Below are positions 8,676-17,305 of a stretch of DNA of 29,409 nucleotides, piece by piece. The position numbers and the translations under genes were made by a program. This DNA is from DATIXD01 sp035518875 (lineage in GTDB: Bacteria > Pseudomonadota > Gammaproteobacteria > Methylococcales > Methylococcaceae), in assembly GCA_035518875.1 (NCBI GenBank), contig DATIXD010000389.1, forward strand, positions 1 to 29,409, written 5' to 3'. The notes below the pieces were generated by a model that was not told the DNA's origin, searched no databases, and saw nothing but the letters and a program-made list of their open reading frames with translations. The first letter of the stretch is position 1, and each line of letters starts with the position of its first letter.

Positions 8676-9449
8676 CTATTCGTCGTAAATTTCCTCTTCG
8701 GCAACGGGAGCCCGAACGGCATCCATCTCGACGAATTCATCTTCGGCGCCGGCCGGGAAGCTCACGCCGCTAGCCTTGCCTTGCAGAATCGCAGTCGCGG
8801 CGCTCTGCGCATAGAGTTGTACCGCGCGAATGGAGTCGTCGTTGCCGGGTATGATGTAATCGATGCCGACGGGGTTGTTGTTGGTATCGACGACACCGAC
8901 CACCGGGATGCCCAGCTTCTGGGCTTCGCTGATGGCGTTTTTTTCATAGCCGACGTCCATCACGAACAAAACGTCCGGAAGCTTGTCCATGTCCTTGATG
9001 CCGCCGATGCTGTGCGTCAGCTTCTCCAACTCGCGCATCATACCCAGCCCTTCCTTCTTGCTGAAGCGTTGTAAACGGCCGTCGTCGCGCATGGCTTCAA
9101 GATCCTTCATTCGGGAAATTGACTGTTTGATGGTCTTGAAGTTGGTCAACATGCCGCCCAGCCAGCGATAATTGACGTAGGGCATGCCACAGCGGGTCGC
9201 CTCTTCCTCGATCACCTTGCGGGTGGTTTTCTTGGTGCCCACGAACAGAATCTTGCCTCGGTTGGCCGCCATCTGTTCCAGATACTTCATCCCATCGTTG
9301 AACAAGGGCAGGGTTTTTTCGAGGTTGATGATATGGATATTGCTGCGCGCACCGAAGATGTACGGGGCCATCTTGGGATTCCAATATCGCGTCTGATGGC
9401 CGAAGTGGACACCTGCCTCAAGCATCTGCCGCATGGTTACGGTCGACAT
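8676..9449 (-). CDS. rpsB: 30S ribosomal protein S2
   Basis: S2 is a late-assembling protein of the small subunit that helps position S1. The 257-residue protein starts MSTVTMRQMLEAGVHFGHQ and continues with the RYWNPKMAPYIFGARS and GVVDTNNNP blocks, all diagnostic of bacterial S2. The C-terminal tail is acidic. A strong ribosome-binding site, AGGAG, lies 5 bases before the ATG. This is the first gene of the minus-strand housekeeping run and is preceded by a structured leader of about 140 bases. Confidence 0.98.
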   Translation of the reverse strand: MSTVTMRQMLEAGVHFGHQTRYWNPKMAPYIFGARSNIHIINLEKTLPLFNDGMKYLEQMAANRGKILFVGTKKTTRKVIEEEATRCGMPYVNYRWLGGMLTNFKTIKQSISRMKDLEAMRDDGRLQRFSKKEGLGMMRELEKLTHSIGGIKDMDKLPDVLFVMDVGYEKNAISEAQKLGIPVVGVVDTNNNPVGIDYIIPGNDDSIRAVQLYAQSAATAILQGKASGVSFPAGAEDEFVEMDAVRAPVAEEEIYDE

Positions 9450-9595
9450 TCATTACTCCTAATAGGGTTTGGAGACCAGCGCATCGCCGGTCCCGATAGG
9501 GTTGAGCCTCCACATATCCCAGCCGGCGACCGGGCCTTGGGCCGCGGCACCCCGCCGGATGTGACGATATGTGTGTGTTATTGCCAAAATGAGCT
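9450..9595 (-). promoter_or_regulatory. Structured 5' leader of rpsB
   Basis: About 140 transcribed bases lie between the predicted rpsB promoter and its ATG. They include a GC-rich stem with arms CCGGCG (9523-9528) and CGCCGG (9553-9558), plus inner GGCC pairs. In E. coli S2 represses rpsB-tsf through the leader RNA. This leader could play the same role, but I infer that from its position and foldability, not from a matched consensus. Confidence 0.45.
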
Positions 9596-9609
9596 GGGCT
9601 TTATACCAT
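9581..9609 (+). promoter_or_regulatory. Candidate divergent promoter for map-glnD
   Basis: TTGCCA (9581-9586, 5 of 6 to consensus) and TACCAT (9604-9609, 4 of 6) are separated by 17 bases, about 90 bases before the map start. It shares DNA with the rpsB promoter, so the two could compete for polymerase. Confidence 0.4.
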
Positions 9610-9628
9610 AAGTCGCCTCATTCAACAA
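9600..9628 (-). promoter_or_regulatory. Sigma-70 promoter for the rpsB operon
   Basis: On the minus strand, TTGTTG (9623-9628) and TATAAA (9600-9605) are separated by exactly 17 bases. It is the best promoter-like pair in the map-rpsB intergenic region. It overlaps a candidate plus-strand promoter for map. Confidence 0.6.
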
Positions 9629-9696
9629 TCCACGCCCCGAAGTTCGTCCTACTCCGGCGCTGCGCAGATACCGTGAAATCACCTTACCATCCCGCC

Positions 9697-10491
9697 ATGA
9701 GCATCAGCCTGAAAACGCCCGTCGAAATCGACAAAATGCGCGTCGCAGGTCGCCTCGCCGCCGAAGTCCTGGAGATGATCGAGCCACATATCGTCCCAGG
9801 CGTTACGACCGAAGAACTCGACCGTCTGTGTCATGACTACATCGTCAATGTTCAAACAGCGATTCCCGCGCCGCTGAATTACAAGGGTTTCCCCAAATCG
9901 ATCTGCACCTCGGTGAACCATCAGGTCTGCCACGGCATTCCGGGGCCGAAAAAGCTGAAGAACGGCGATATCGTCAACGTAGACATCACCGTCATCAAGG
10001 ACGGCTATCACGGCGACACCAGCAAGATGTTTTTCGTTGGCGAAGCCTCGATCCGCGCCAAACGTCTGGTCAAGATTACGCAAGAATGCATGTATCTGGG
10101 CATCCACGAGGTTAGGCCGGGCGCGCGCCTGGGTGATATCGGCCACGCCATCCAGAAGCACGCCGAGACCAGCGGCTATTCCGTAGTGCAGGAGTTCTGC
10201 GGACACGGGATTGGCCGCGAATTTCACGAAGACCCGCAAGTGCTGCATTACGGCAAGTCGGGCACCGGCATCGTGCTGGAGGCCGGCATGACCTTCACCA
10301 TCGAACCCATGATCAACCTGGGCAAACGCTATATCAAAATCCTGCCCGACGGCTGGACTGCCGTGACCAAGGATCACAGTCTCTCCGCTCAATGGGAGCA
10401 TACCGTTCTGGTCACCAGCGAGGGGTATGAAATTCTGACGCTACGCCGGGAGGAAGCGGTTGAACAGCCTCGCCTCAAGATCGCCGGTTGA
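9697..10491 (+). CDS. map: Methionine aminopeptidase, type I
   Basis: Map removes the initiator methionine from new proteins at the ribosome. From the ATG at 9697 the protein has 264 residues, the normal type I length. The frame is open further upstream, but that stretch has no family similarity and would cross the promoter region. All five metal ligands are present at the expected spacing: D96, D107, H170, E203 and E234. The HGIGREFHE and TIEPMI motifs are intact. Ribosome-binding site strength is poor. The gene is divergent from rpsB, a common arrangement, and overlaps glnD by 32 bases. Confidence 0.96.
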   Translation: MSISLKTPVEIDKMRVAGRLAAEVLEMIEPHIVPGVTTEELDRLCHDYIVNVQTAIPAPLNYKGFPKSICTSVNHQVCHGIPGPKKLKNGDIVNVDITVIKDGYHGDTSKMFFVGEASIRAKRLVKITQECMYLGIHEVRPGARLGDIGHAIQKHAETSGYSVVQEFCGHGIGREFHEDPQVLHYGKSGTGIVLEAGMTFTIEPMINLGKRYIKILPDGWTAVTKDHSLSAQWEHTVLVTSEGYEILTLRREEAVEQPRLKIAG

Positions 10492-13120
10492 GGCAACGGC
10501 GTTTTCCTCGCCCGAGCGCATCGCCTATTACAGAGCGCTTGTCCAGAACGACAACGCCGAGTTGATCCGGCGGTTTCGGGAGGGCGCCTCAATCACCGAC
10601 CTCATCCGGGCTCGTGCGGACTTCATGGACAGCCTGCTGATCGGCGCCTGGAAACAGCTGACCGGGGAATTGTGCGAACGCCTGGCGCTCGTCGCCGTGG
10701 GCGGCTATGGCCGCCGCGAGCTACACCTTCACGCCGACATCGACCTGCTCGTCGTGCTCGACAGTCCCGAAGACCAGGCCGACACCGAACAGGCATCGTA
10801 CCAGCCGGCCTTGAGCGAATTTTTCAACTTCCTGTGGGACATCGGGCTCAAGCCCGGCCAAAGCGCGCGAACCGTGGATGAATGCGCGGAAGCTGCGGCG
10901 AACGACCAGACGGTGATGACCAACCTGTTGGAAGCCCGCCAACTGTACGGCTCACGGGCGCTGTTCGAGGCCCTGTGGGCACGCCTCGGCCCAGAATACA
11001 TCTGGCCGTCACGCGTTTTTTTCGAGGCTAAGATGGCGGAGCAACGAGCGCGCTACGCCAAATACCACGACACCGCTTATAACCTGGAGCCCAACATCAA
11101 GGAAGGCCCCGGCGGGCTGCGCGATATTCAAATCATAGGCTGGATCATCAAGCGCCATTACAACTCGCAAAATCTACGCGATCTGATCGTGCACGGCTGG
11201 CTCACCGAGGCCGAATTCGCGGAACTGATAGCGGCGCAGAATTTCCTGTGGCAGGTCCGTTTCGCCCTGCACGCATTGACCGGCCGCTGCGAAGACCGTT
11301 TGCTGTTCGATTATCAGAAGGACCTGGCGCAACAATTCGGTTATCACGAGGAAAACATCAACCAGGCCGTCGAGCAGTTCATGCAGCGCTATTTCCAGAC
11401 GGTCATGGGTCTGGAGCGGCTGAACGAGATGGTGCTGCAATTGTTCAACGAAGTCGTCCTGCAAGACCAGGAAGAAGCGCTCATCCTACCCATCAACGCC
11501 TCATTCCAAGCCGTCAACAACTACATCGAGGCGTTGCATCCGCAGGTGTTCGCCGAGCGGCCTCTGGCGCTGTTGGAAATCTTCCTGCTGCTGCAGCAAA
11601 ACGCCAGCCTGCAAGGCATACGCGCCGCCACGATCCGTCTCATTCGCCAGCATCTCCATGTCATCGACGAGGATTTCCGCAACAATCCGGCCGCTTGCCA
11701 CCTGTTCATGGAGATTCTGCGCCAACCTGCCGGCATTACCCATCAGCTACGAAGGATGAACCGCTACGGCGTGCTCGCCAACTATTTTCCGGCGTTCGGC
11801 AAGGTAGTCGGGCGGATGCAGTATGATCTTTTCCACGTCTATACGGTGGACGAGCACACCCTGTTCGTGGTTCGCAATTTGCGTCGCTTCGCCCTGGAAA
11901 AGCATCGGGCCGATCATCCTTTGTGCAACGGGATTTTCCAGCTCATTGAAAAACCCGAACTGCTTTACCTCGCAGGTCTCATGCACGACATCGCCAAGGG
12001 CAGCGGCGACGACCATTCGGTGGTCGGAGAGGCCATCGCCGAGGACTTTTGCCGGCGCCACGGCATCGGACGGCACGACACCAAACTGGTCAAGTGGCTG
12101 GTTCGCCATCATTTGCTGATGTCGATGACCGCTCAGCGAAAGGATATCAACGACCCTGAGATCATCTACGACTTCGCCATCCAGGTGGGCGACCAGAACA
12201 CGCTGAACCACCTGTATTTGCTGACCGTGGCCGACATCCGTGCCACTAATCCGAATCTCTGGAACTCCTGGAAGGACGCCTTGCTGCGGGAGCTGTTTAC
12301 CGCGACGCGCTGGGCGTTCCGTCGGGGACTCGAAAGACCGCTGGAACAAGTCGACAGTATCAGGACGGCGCGAGGGGACGCCCGGATACTGCTCCACAAG
12401 CTGGGAATACCCGACCCGACGACAGATCAAGTCTGGGAAGCATTCCCCGACGAGTATTTCCTGCGTTACTTGCCGGAAGAAATCGCCTGGCACACGGTAG
12501 CAATCGGTTCCTGCCGCGACGAAGATCTGCCCTTGGTATTATTGCGGCCGATGAGTCAGCGGGGCAGTGCGGAAATCTTCCTCTACGCCCACGATCAGGA
12601 GTTCATCTTCGCCCATAGCACGGCGGTCATCGATCAGCTGGGCCTGACCATCTTCGACGCCAAGATCATCACGACCCCAAGCGGCCACGTGCTTTACAGC
12701 TATCATGTCCTGGAACAAACGGGCGAACCCATCAAGGATCACCATCGTCAGCTGCAGCTGTGCAGCAAGCTGCGCGAGTGCCTGCTGAACCCCGGCGCGG
12801 CGCCGATCCGTGTGCAGCGGCGGGAAGCCCGCGAAATCAAGCATTTTACCGTCCCCACCCAGGTTTATTTCCACGAAGATCCGCAAAACCGTCACACCAT
12901 TCTCGAACTCATCGCCACCGACCGCCCTGGCCTGCTCTCGAAGGTGGGTCAAGCCTTCGCCCGCGTCGGCGTCCGTCTTTTCAATGCAAGGATCTCCACG
13001 ATCGGCAGTCGTGCCGAGGACATTTTTTACCTCAGCGACCCGCACAACCAACCCCTTGCCGACGAGGCCCAAAAAAAGCGCCTCGCGGACGCATTAGTCG
13101 AACTGGTCGGAGAGCGCTAA
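10460..13120 (+). CDS. glnD: Bifunctional PII uridylyltransferase/uridylyl-removing enzyme
   Basis: GlnD is the glutamine sensor. It adds UMP to PII proteins when nitrogen is short and removes it when glutamine is high, which sets GlnE/GlnA and NtrBC activity. The 886 residues match the family. The nucleotidyltransferase domain has the GGYGR loop (81-85) and the catalytic pair D93/D95. A helical region follows, then the HD domain with H509-D510 in LMHDIAKG, which performs UMP removal. Two C-terminal ACT domains (about 695-770 and 805-880, the second starting TILELIATDRPGLLSKVG) bind glutamine. The start is TTG with GGGAGG 6 bases upstream, inside the end of map, so translation is coupled to map. 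Confidence 0.96.
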   Translation: MNSLASRSPVEATAFSSPERIAYYRALVQNDNAELIRRFREGASITDLIRARADFMDSLLIGAWKQLTGELCERLALVAVGGYGRRELHLHADIDLLVVLDSPEDQADTEQASYQPALSEFFNFLWDIGLKPGQSARTVDECAEAAANDQTVMTNLLEARQLYGSRALFEALWARLGPEYIWPSRVFFEAKMAEQRARYAKYHDTAYNLEPNIKEGPGGLRDIQIIGWIIKRHYNSQNLRDLIVHGWLTEAEFAELIAAQNFLWQVRFALHALTGRCEDRLLFDYQKDLAQQFGYHEENINQAVEQFMQRYFQTVMGLERLNEMVLQLFNEVVLQDQEEALILPINASFQAVNNYIEALHPQVFAERPLALLEIFLLLQQNASLQGIRAATIRLIRQHLHVIDEDFRNNPAACHLFMEILRQPAGITHQLRRMNRYGVLANYFPAFGKVVGRMQYDLFHVYTVDEHTLFVVRNLRRFALEKHRADHPLCNGIFQLIEKPELLYLAGLMHDIAKGSGDDHSVVGEAIAEDFCRRHGIGRHDTKLVKWLVRHHLLMSMTAQRKDINDPEIIYDFAIQVGDQNTLNHLYLLTVADIRATNPNLWNSWKDALLRELFTATRWAFRRGLERPLEQVDSIRTARGDARILLHKLGIPDPTTDQVWEAFPDEYFLRYLPEEIAWHTVAIGSCRDEDLPLVLLRPMSQRGSAEIFLYAHDQEFIFAHSTAVIDQLGLTIFDAKIITTPSGHVLYSYHVLEQTGEPIKDHHRQLQLCSKLRECLLNPGAAPIRVQRREAREIKHFTVPTQVYFHEDPQNRHTILELIATDRPGLLSKVGQAFARVGVRLFNARISTIGSRAEDIFYLSDPHNQPLADEAQKKRLADALVELVGER

Positions 13121-13121
13121 G

Positions 13122-13152
13122 GGCCTGCGACGAGCCGATCCGCCCGCAGGCC
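13122..13152 (+). terminator. Stem-loop after glnD
   Basis: Arms GGCCTGCG (13122-13129) and CGCAGGCC (13145-13152) pair perfectly over 8 bp with a 15-base loop, directly after the glnD stop. There is no immediate T-tract, so it may be a weak or Rho-assisted terminator, or an mRNA end-stabilising hairpin. Confidence 0.45.
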
Positions 13153-13184
13153 AACCCGATGGATGTTTTGCTTTGAATTCCAAG

Positions 13185-13213
13185 TAGACATCCTTTTCAA
13201 TATGACATATACA
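13185..13213 (+). promoter_or_regulatory. Candidate promoter of the DUF6763 gene
   Basis: TAGACA (13185-13190, 5 of 6) and TATACA (13208-13213, 4 of 6) are separated by 17 bases in a local AT-rich patch. They lie about 70 bases before the start of the small gene. Confidence 0.5.
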
Positions 13214-13285
13214 ACGGGTTGACCATGTTCGGAATTGAGTCGAGGGATAAAGCGGCCCCGCTGCTCGCCTCGGTGGAGCAAAAAC

Positions 13286-13588
13286 ATGAGCACAGTAGAC
13301 CCCATCCTGGAAAACTGGTATCAAGACGCCACAACCGGCAGAACGTTCCGCATCGTCGCGATCGACGAGGAAGCCGATGCCATCGAAGTCCAGTATTTCA
13401 ACGGCGACATCGGCGAATACGATTTCGCCTCCTGGCTCGAGTCGGGTTTCTTACCCATCGAAGCGCCCGAAGATTGGAGCGCTCCGTTCGATGTCGCGGA
13501 GGTGGACGATCTGGGATATACCGACACCGACATTCACGCCCCGGAAATGCGGGATATCACCCTGGATGACCTGCTGGACGGGGAATGA
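13286..13588 (+). CDS. Small acidic protein, DUF6763-like
   Basis: This 100-residue protein starts at ATG 13286 with GGAG 7 bases upstream. The frame is open a little earlier but without a better start. The N-terminal half looks like a small beta fold (NWYQDATTGRTFRIVAID, then IEVQYFNGDIGEYDFASW). The C-terminal half is strongly acidic and ends in a DDLLDGE tail. I recognise the pattern as a DUF6763-type family of unknown function seen in Gammaproteobacteria. The match is from memory and unverified. It appears monocistronic, with its own promoter, and is convergent with the ald pseudogene. Confidence 0.75.
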   Translation: MSTVDPILENWYQDATTGRTFRIVAIDEEADAIEVQYFNGDIGEYDFASWLESGFLPIEAPEDWSAPFDVAEVDDLGYTDTDIHAPEMRDITLDDLLDGE

Positions 13589-13613
13589 CACCCTTAGGCA
13601 GGTTCTACCGCCC

Positions 13614-14560
13614 CTAGAGACCGGCGAAATCGCGGTAGCGATTCATCCTGTTCAAGGCTTCGGCCACAGGCCTGCAAGCGATAAAACCCCGATACGTGTT
13701 CAGGGACTCGCCGAATCCGGCGTCGTCCCGCAACGCATCCACACCCTTCCCCGCCAGCCGTACTATGTAAGGCAGCGTGACTTCGGCCGGCGCCGAGGTG
13801 GCGGTGTTCGGATGGCGCCAGCCATATTGGTCACGCAATAGTGGATCACGCCGTGCTTCTCGTAAACCGGGTCGGAATGGGAAGTCGGCCTTGACGCCTC
13901 GCTGCAGCCGCCCTGACTAGTGTTCACGTCGACGATCACCGAACCGGCCGACATGGATTGCACCATCCGCTCGCTCATTACGCAATCCGCTTTCGCGACG
14001 CATCTTTCGCCTTTCACCGGCTCGGGGCCCGCAACCAGGGCCTCGGCGCCCAGTTCTCGCCGCCTGCGAGGCGGCTGCGCCATCGCCGATGATCAAGACC
14101 TTGCCGTACCGCGTGCCCACCACCTTGCCCAGTTGCGTGCCCTCACCGCCATAGGTGCAGGCCAGGTAATACGGCGCCCCCCAGCGCAGCCATGTTGCCT
14201 GCCACCGCGCTCATGGGCGCCAGCAGAGGCAGGCTTCCGGCTGCGTCCTACGGTCTCGTATGCGATGGCACAGGTTTTTCGTAGCAGCAGGGTCTCGGTG
14301 AGCGCCTGCGTGACTCCGGCGGGTGAAAGAAGGTAAACAGCATATGGTCTTTCAGGAAGCCGTATTCGGCCTCCAGAGGCGCCTTCATCTTGTCAACCAG
14401 ATCGCCCATCCCAGGCGTCTTCCACCGGGCTTATGTCAGCGCCGGGGCCCGTCGGTACCCGTACCTGATGACCCCGAGCGGATCAACAGAGCGGCGCGGT
14501 CGGGCGTAAAGGCGACGGGCTTTCCTGATCCTTGATTTCCCTAGGAACGCCGATATTCAT
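13614..14560 (-). pseudogene. ald: Alanine dehydrogenase, multiply frameshifted remnant
   Basis: Ald reversibly deaminates alanine to pyruvate with NAD. Pieces of the whole protein appear in order but in different frames. They start with MNIGVPREIKDQE (start 14560), then VAFTPDRAALLIRSG, GDLVDKMKAPLEAEYGFLKD, CAIAYETV and SLPLLAPMSAVAG. Further on come the nucleotide-binding region GKVLIIGDGAAA, SVIVDVNTSQGGC..SRPTSHSDPVYEKHG, VIHYCVTNMAGA and the C-terminal LNTYRGFIACRPVAEAL before a TAG at 13614-13616. At least five frame changes and missing stretches reduce about 1,110 bp to 947 bp, so no active enzyme can be made. The ATG overlaps the stop of the upstream Host_attach gene (ATGA), so the ancestral gene was translationally coupled to it. 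Confidence 0.9.
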
Positions 14561-14988
14561 TCGAACAGGTATTGGCGGATTTCCGCCTCAGTCTTTTGCA
14601 CCAGATTCTTGTCGATCGTCTTGCCGACCAGTTTCGCCGTGTTGGCGGTCAAATTCTGGCGTAAGACCCCCAGGAACTCGGGCGCGGCGATCAAAACCAG
14701 TTGCTCGCATTCGCCCTTGGCGCGCGCCCGCTCCAATCGCTCGGCGATCCGTTTGGCGAATACCTCGGCCTCATGGCGCTTCGGATCCACCAGCCTGTCC
14801 ATCGCGTGCCGGTTTTCCCCGGTCTTGTCGACGGCACGCCCTGGCCGGTCGGAGACCATGTCCTGCTCGCGCGAACGACCCTCCGCGTGCGCGATATCCT
14901 CCAGCTCCCGCAAGGGACTGATTCGGTTTTCGACGGCAAAGATTCTAGCGCGGCTGCTTTCCGCAGTTACAACCCAGGTCTTGTTCAT
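14557..14988 (-). CDS. Host_attach-family protein (PF10116-like)
   Basis: This 143-residue protein begins NKTWVVTAESSRARIFAVEN, the hallmark of the Host_attach family, first linked to plant attachment in Agrobacterium. The family is related to the baeRF/Rossmann eRF1-like fold, and its real biochemical role is not settled. The middle is charged (DKTGENRHAMDRLVDPKRHEAEVFAKRIAERL) and the C-terminal half has the LIAAPEFLGVLRQNL strand-turn and NKNLVQKTEAEIRQYL-like ending. A strong AAGGAG ribosome-binding site lies 7 bases before the ATG. The frame is intact even though the coupled ald gene downstream is destroyed, which suggests independent selection. Confidence 0.85.
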   Translation of the reverse strand: MNKTWVVTAESSRARIFAVENRISPLRELEDIAHAEGRSREQDMVSDRPGRAVDKTGENRHAMDRLVDPKRHEAEVFAKRIAERLERARAKGECEQLVLIAAPEFLGVLRQNLTANTAKLVGKTIDKNLVQKTEAEIRQYLFE

Positions 14989-15628
14989 CGTCGTACTCCT
15001 TGGGATGGTTGATTGGGTGGGGCATTTTCTTGCCTGAACGAGGCGAATGTGGCCGGAAACAGGGACTCGCGATCGGTTGCGCCGGTCACGGTTCCGGTGA
15101 CGCGCGTTGACCCCTGTCTCATCTGGGGAGGTCAGGCGGCACTCGCCGCCCTAGGCGTTAGAATACCCCAAACGTTGCCGTCTGTCCTTGACTTCCTGGG
15201 CCATCGCCACCCTTTTTGACCACCCCACCCGGAAGCTCCTCGCCTTCCGCTCTCGCCCGCATGGATCACCCTACGGCCGCAAGTTTCTGCGTGGGGATTG
15301 AAGCCGGCGCAGCGGATGCCAATTCGATGACATGATCGGGCGGGATCGGGAAGGTCGGCGTCGCGGGGGGTGAAAGCAGAAGGGGCATCGCCACGGCCAG
15401 GAATCTCCCGGCGACCGCATCCGCCAAACGTCGTCGTGGACCTGTCGCGAGACGGGTTGTCACGACGCATACCGAACCGTGCCTCCTGGGAATATCTCTG
15501 ATCCGATGACCCAAAAAAACGCATTTTTGCGCCTACCGACTCTACCGCCTGCAGGGCCTTTTTTCTCCCGTTTGGCGATTGATACCGGATTGAATAACAA
15601 TTGCCTTTTTTGCCAGTTCGAGTAACGA
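14989..15628. other. Gene-poor region between the Host_attach and MFS genes
   Basis: About 640 bases lie between two divergent genes. Minus-strand frames of 130 and 82 codons exist but are low-complexity and rich in Arg, Gly and Pro. They have no clear ribosome-binding site and no family I recognise. A small dyad GTCAC/GTGAC occurs around 15085-15101. The region near 15550-15600 is T-rich and may hold the MFS promoter, but no pair is convincing. It may be decayed sequence. Confidence 0.4.
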
Positions 15629-17254
15629 ATGTTCAAGCGCTTATCCGGCTGGGCCGATCGCAACATCAATGCGCGAAGGCGCGAGTTGCGGCCATCTTTC
15701 TTGCCGCCGCTCATGATCTACATGGCCTACGGCGTTTCCGGGCTGACCAACATCGTCGGCACTTTTTTCGTCAAGGAATATCTCGGGCTTTCGGCCGAGT
15801 TTCTTGCAGCGCTCGCCTTTTGGGCCAACATCCCCTGGGTCTTGAAGATGCCTTTGGGCCATCTGGTCGACCTGCTGTGGCGCTGGAAAGCCATGCTGGT
15901 CGTGTTCGGAGCCGGCCTGATCGCGCTCAGCTTCGCCATCATGATCGGCCTGATCGGCTCAACCGCGTTCATGCGCAGCCTGATGCCCGTTGAAGTCTGG
16001 TACGTCTTCAGCGTCCTCTTGTTGCCCGTCGGCTATGTGATCCAGGATGTGGTGGCTGACGCGATGACGGTCGAGGCCGTGCCGAAAATGGAGGCCGATG
16101 GCAGACCGATTGGCGACACTACCCTCAAGCGCATGCATACCACTATGCAAACGCTAGGTCGCGTTGCCCTGGTCGGCGGGAACATCGCGATCGGCCTGAT
16201 CAACCTCTACCTGTTCGCCGGCGTCGAAGCCATGCCGGTGGCAGTCAAAGCGGCCGTTTACCAGAAGGTCTACGCCATCGCACTGATCATACCGGCGATT
16301 TCGGTTCTGGGCGTGGGTTTGGCCGGCATGTTGAGAATTCGCGAGGCCCGCCGTTTATATGCCCGGGGTTTCAGCCGGACGCGGGTTCGCGAAGTGCTGG
16401 ACGGGAGGAACATCGCACCGGCGCCGAACTGGGGCCTTCTGGCGGGGAGTCTCCTGTTCGTCGTCTTTACCGTATCTTTCGGCCTCTCCGGGGTGCCGTA
16501 CAACCAAGAGATCATCTTCGCAGGTTCGATGGCCATCGTGCTTTTCCTGATGAACCGTTTGCTCAGGGTCCTGGAGCCCCAAGCAAGGTATGTTCTGGTC
16601 GGCACTGCGGTGGTGATCTTCGTTTTCCGATCCGTTCCCACACCCGGTGTCGCATCGACCTGGTGGATGATCGACCGGCTCGGTTTCGATCAGCATTTCC
16701 TAGCGGTTCTGTCCCTGATCGGGAGCACCCTGGCGCTGATCGGCATGTACCTTTTCCGCAGATTCATGGCGGTTAAGTCGATCGCCTATGTGATCGGCTT
16801 CCTGACTCTTGCGAACAGCCTGCTGAACCTGCCCACCATCGGCATGTACTACGGACTGCACGAGTGGACTGCAGCGCTTACCGGCGGGGTGGTGGACGCC
16901 CGGTTCATCTCGCTGATCGATACCGCGCTGGAATCGCCGCTCGGTCAGGTCGCCATGATCCCGATGCTGGTCTGGATCGCGAACTCCGCGCCGCACGGCT
17001 ACAAGGCGACTTTTTTCGCCGTGATGGCCTCGTTCATCAACCTGGCGCTCTCATTGGGCCAACTGGGCACCAAGTACCTGAACCAGGTATTCGTCATCAC
17101 GCGGGAGGTCAAGGATCACGCCACCGGAGCGCTCTTGGCGCCTGCAAATTACAGCGAACTCGGCGGCTTGCTCATTGCCGCCAACGTGGCGACTTTTTTG
17201 TTGCCGATGGCGGCAATCGGCTTCGTCAAAATGACGCGGCTGCGCACCGCGTAA
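15629..17254 (+). CDS. MFS permease, folate-biopterin transporter (BT1)-like
   Basis: A 541-residue inner-membrane protein with about 12-14 hydrophobic helices. The motif QDVVADAMTVE (139-149) after the fourth helix, and the first-helix pattern PLMIYMAYGVSGLTN, resemble the BT1 branch of the major facilitator superfamily. Some BT1 members carry folates or pterins; bacterial substrates are mostly unknown. An AmpG-like permease is an alternative. The ATG at 15629 has only a weak purine-rich site upstream. The gene stands alone, divergent from the Host_attach gene and convergent with the GH57 gene, so context does not reveal a substrate. Confidence 0.8.
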   Translation: MFKRLSGWADRNINARRRELRPSFLPPLMIYMAYGVSGLTNIVGTFFVKEYLGLSAEFLAALAFWANIPWVLKMPLGHLVDLLWRWKAMLVVFGAGLIALSFAIMIGLIGSTAFMRSLMPVEVWYVFSVLLLPVGYVIQDVVADAMTVEAVPKMEADGRPIGDTTLKRMHTTMQTLGRVALVGGNIAIGLINLYLFAGVEAMPVAVKAAVYQKVYAIALIIPAISVLGVGLAGMLRIREARRLYARGFSRTRVREVLDGRNIAPAPNWGLLAGSLLFVVFTVSFGLSGVPYNQEIIFAGSMAIVLFLMNRLLRVLEPQARYVLVGTAVVIFVFRSVPTPGVASTWWMIDRLGFDQHFLAVLSLIGSTLALIGMYLFRRFMAVKSIAYVIGFLTLANSLLNLPTIGMYYGLHEWTAALTGGVVDARFISLIDTALESPLGQVAMIPMLVWIANSAPHGYKATFFAVMASFINLALSLGQLGTKYLNQVFVITREVKDHATGALLAPANYSELGGLLIAANVATFLLPMAAIGFVKMTRLRTA

Positions 17255-17305
17255 AGGCCCACCGGCTGCCCCCGACCTGAGTGCGACACCCGAAGGAAAA
17301 GACGT

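Noticed and set aside
15283..15304. Sequence resembling the end of a type I CRISPR repeat (GCGTGGGGATTGAAG)
   Set aside because: Only one degenerate copy exists, with no spacing pattern and no cas gene.
15132..15524. 130-codon minus-strand open frame upstream of the MFS gene
   Set aside because: Arg/Gly-rich, with no recognisable domain and no ribosome-binding site. It is likely chance in GC-rich DNA.
15546..15570. CCTGCAGG palindrome followed by a T-run, terminator-like
   Set aside because: The palindrome has no loop, and no gene ends just before it on that strand.
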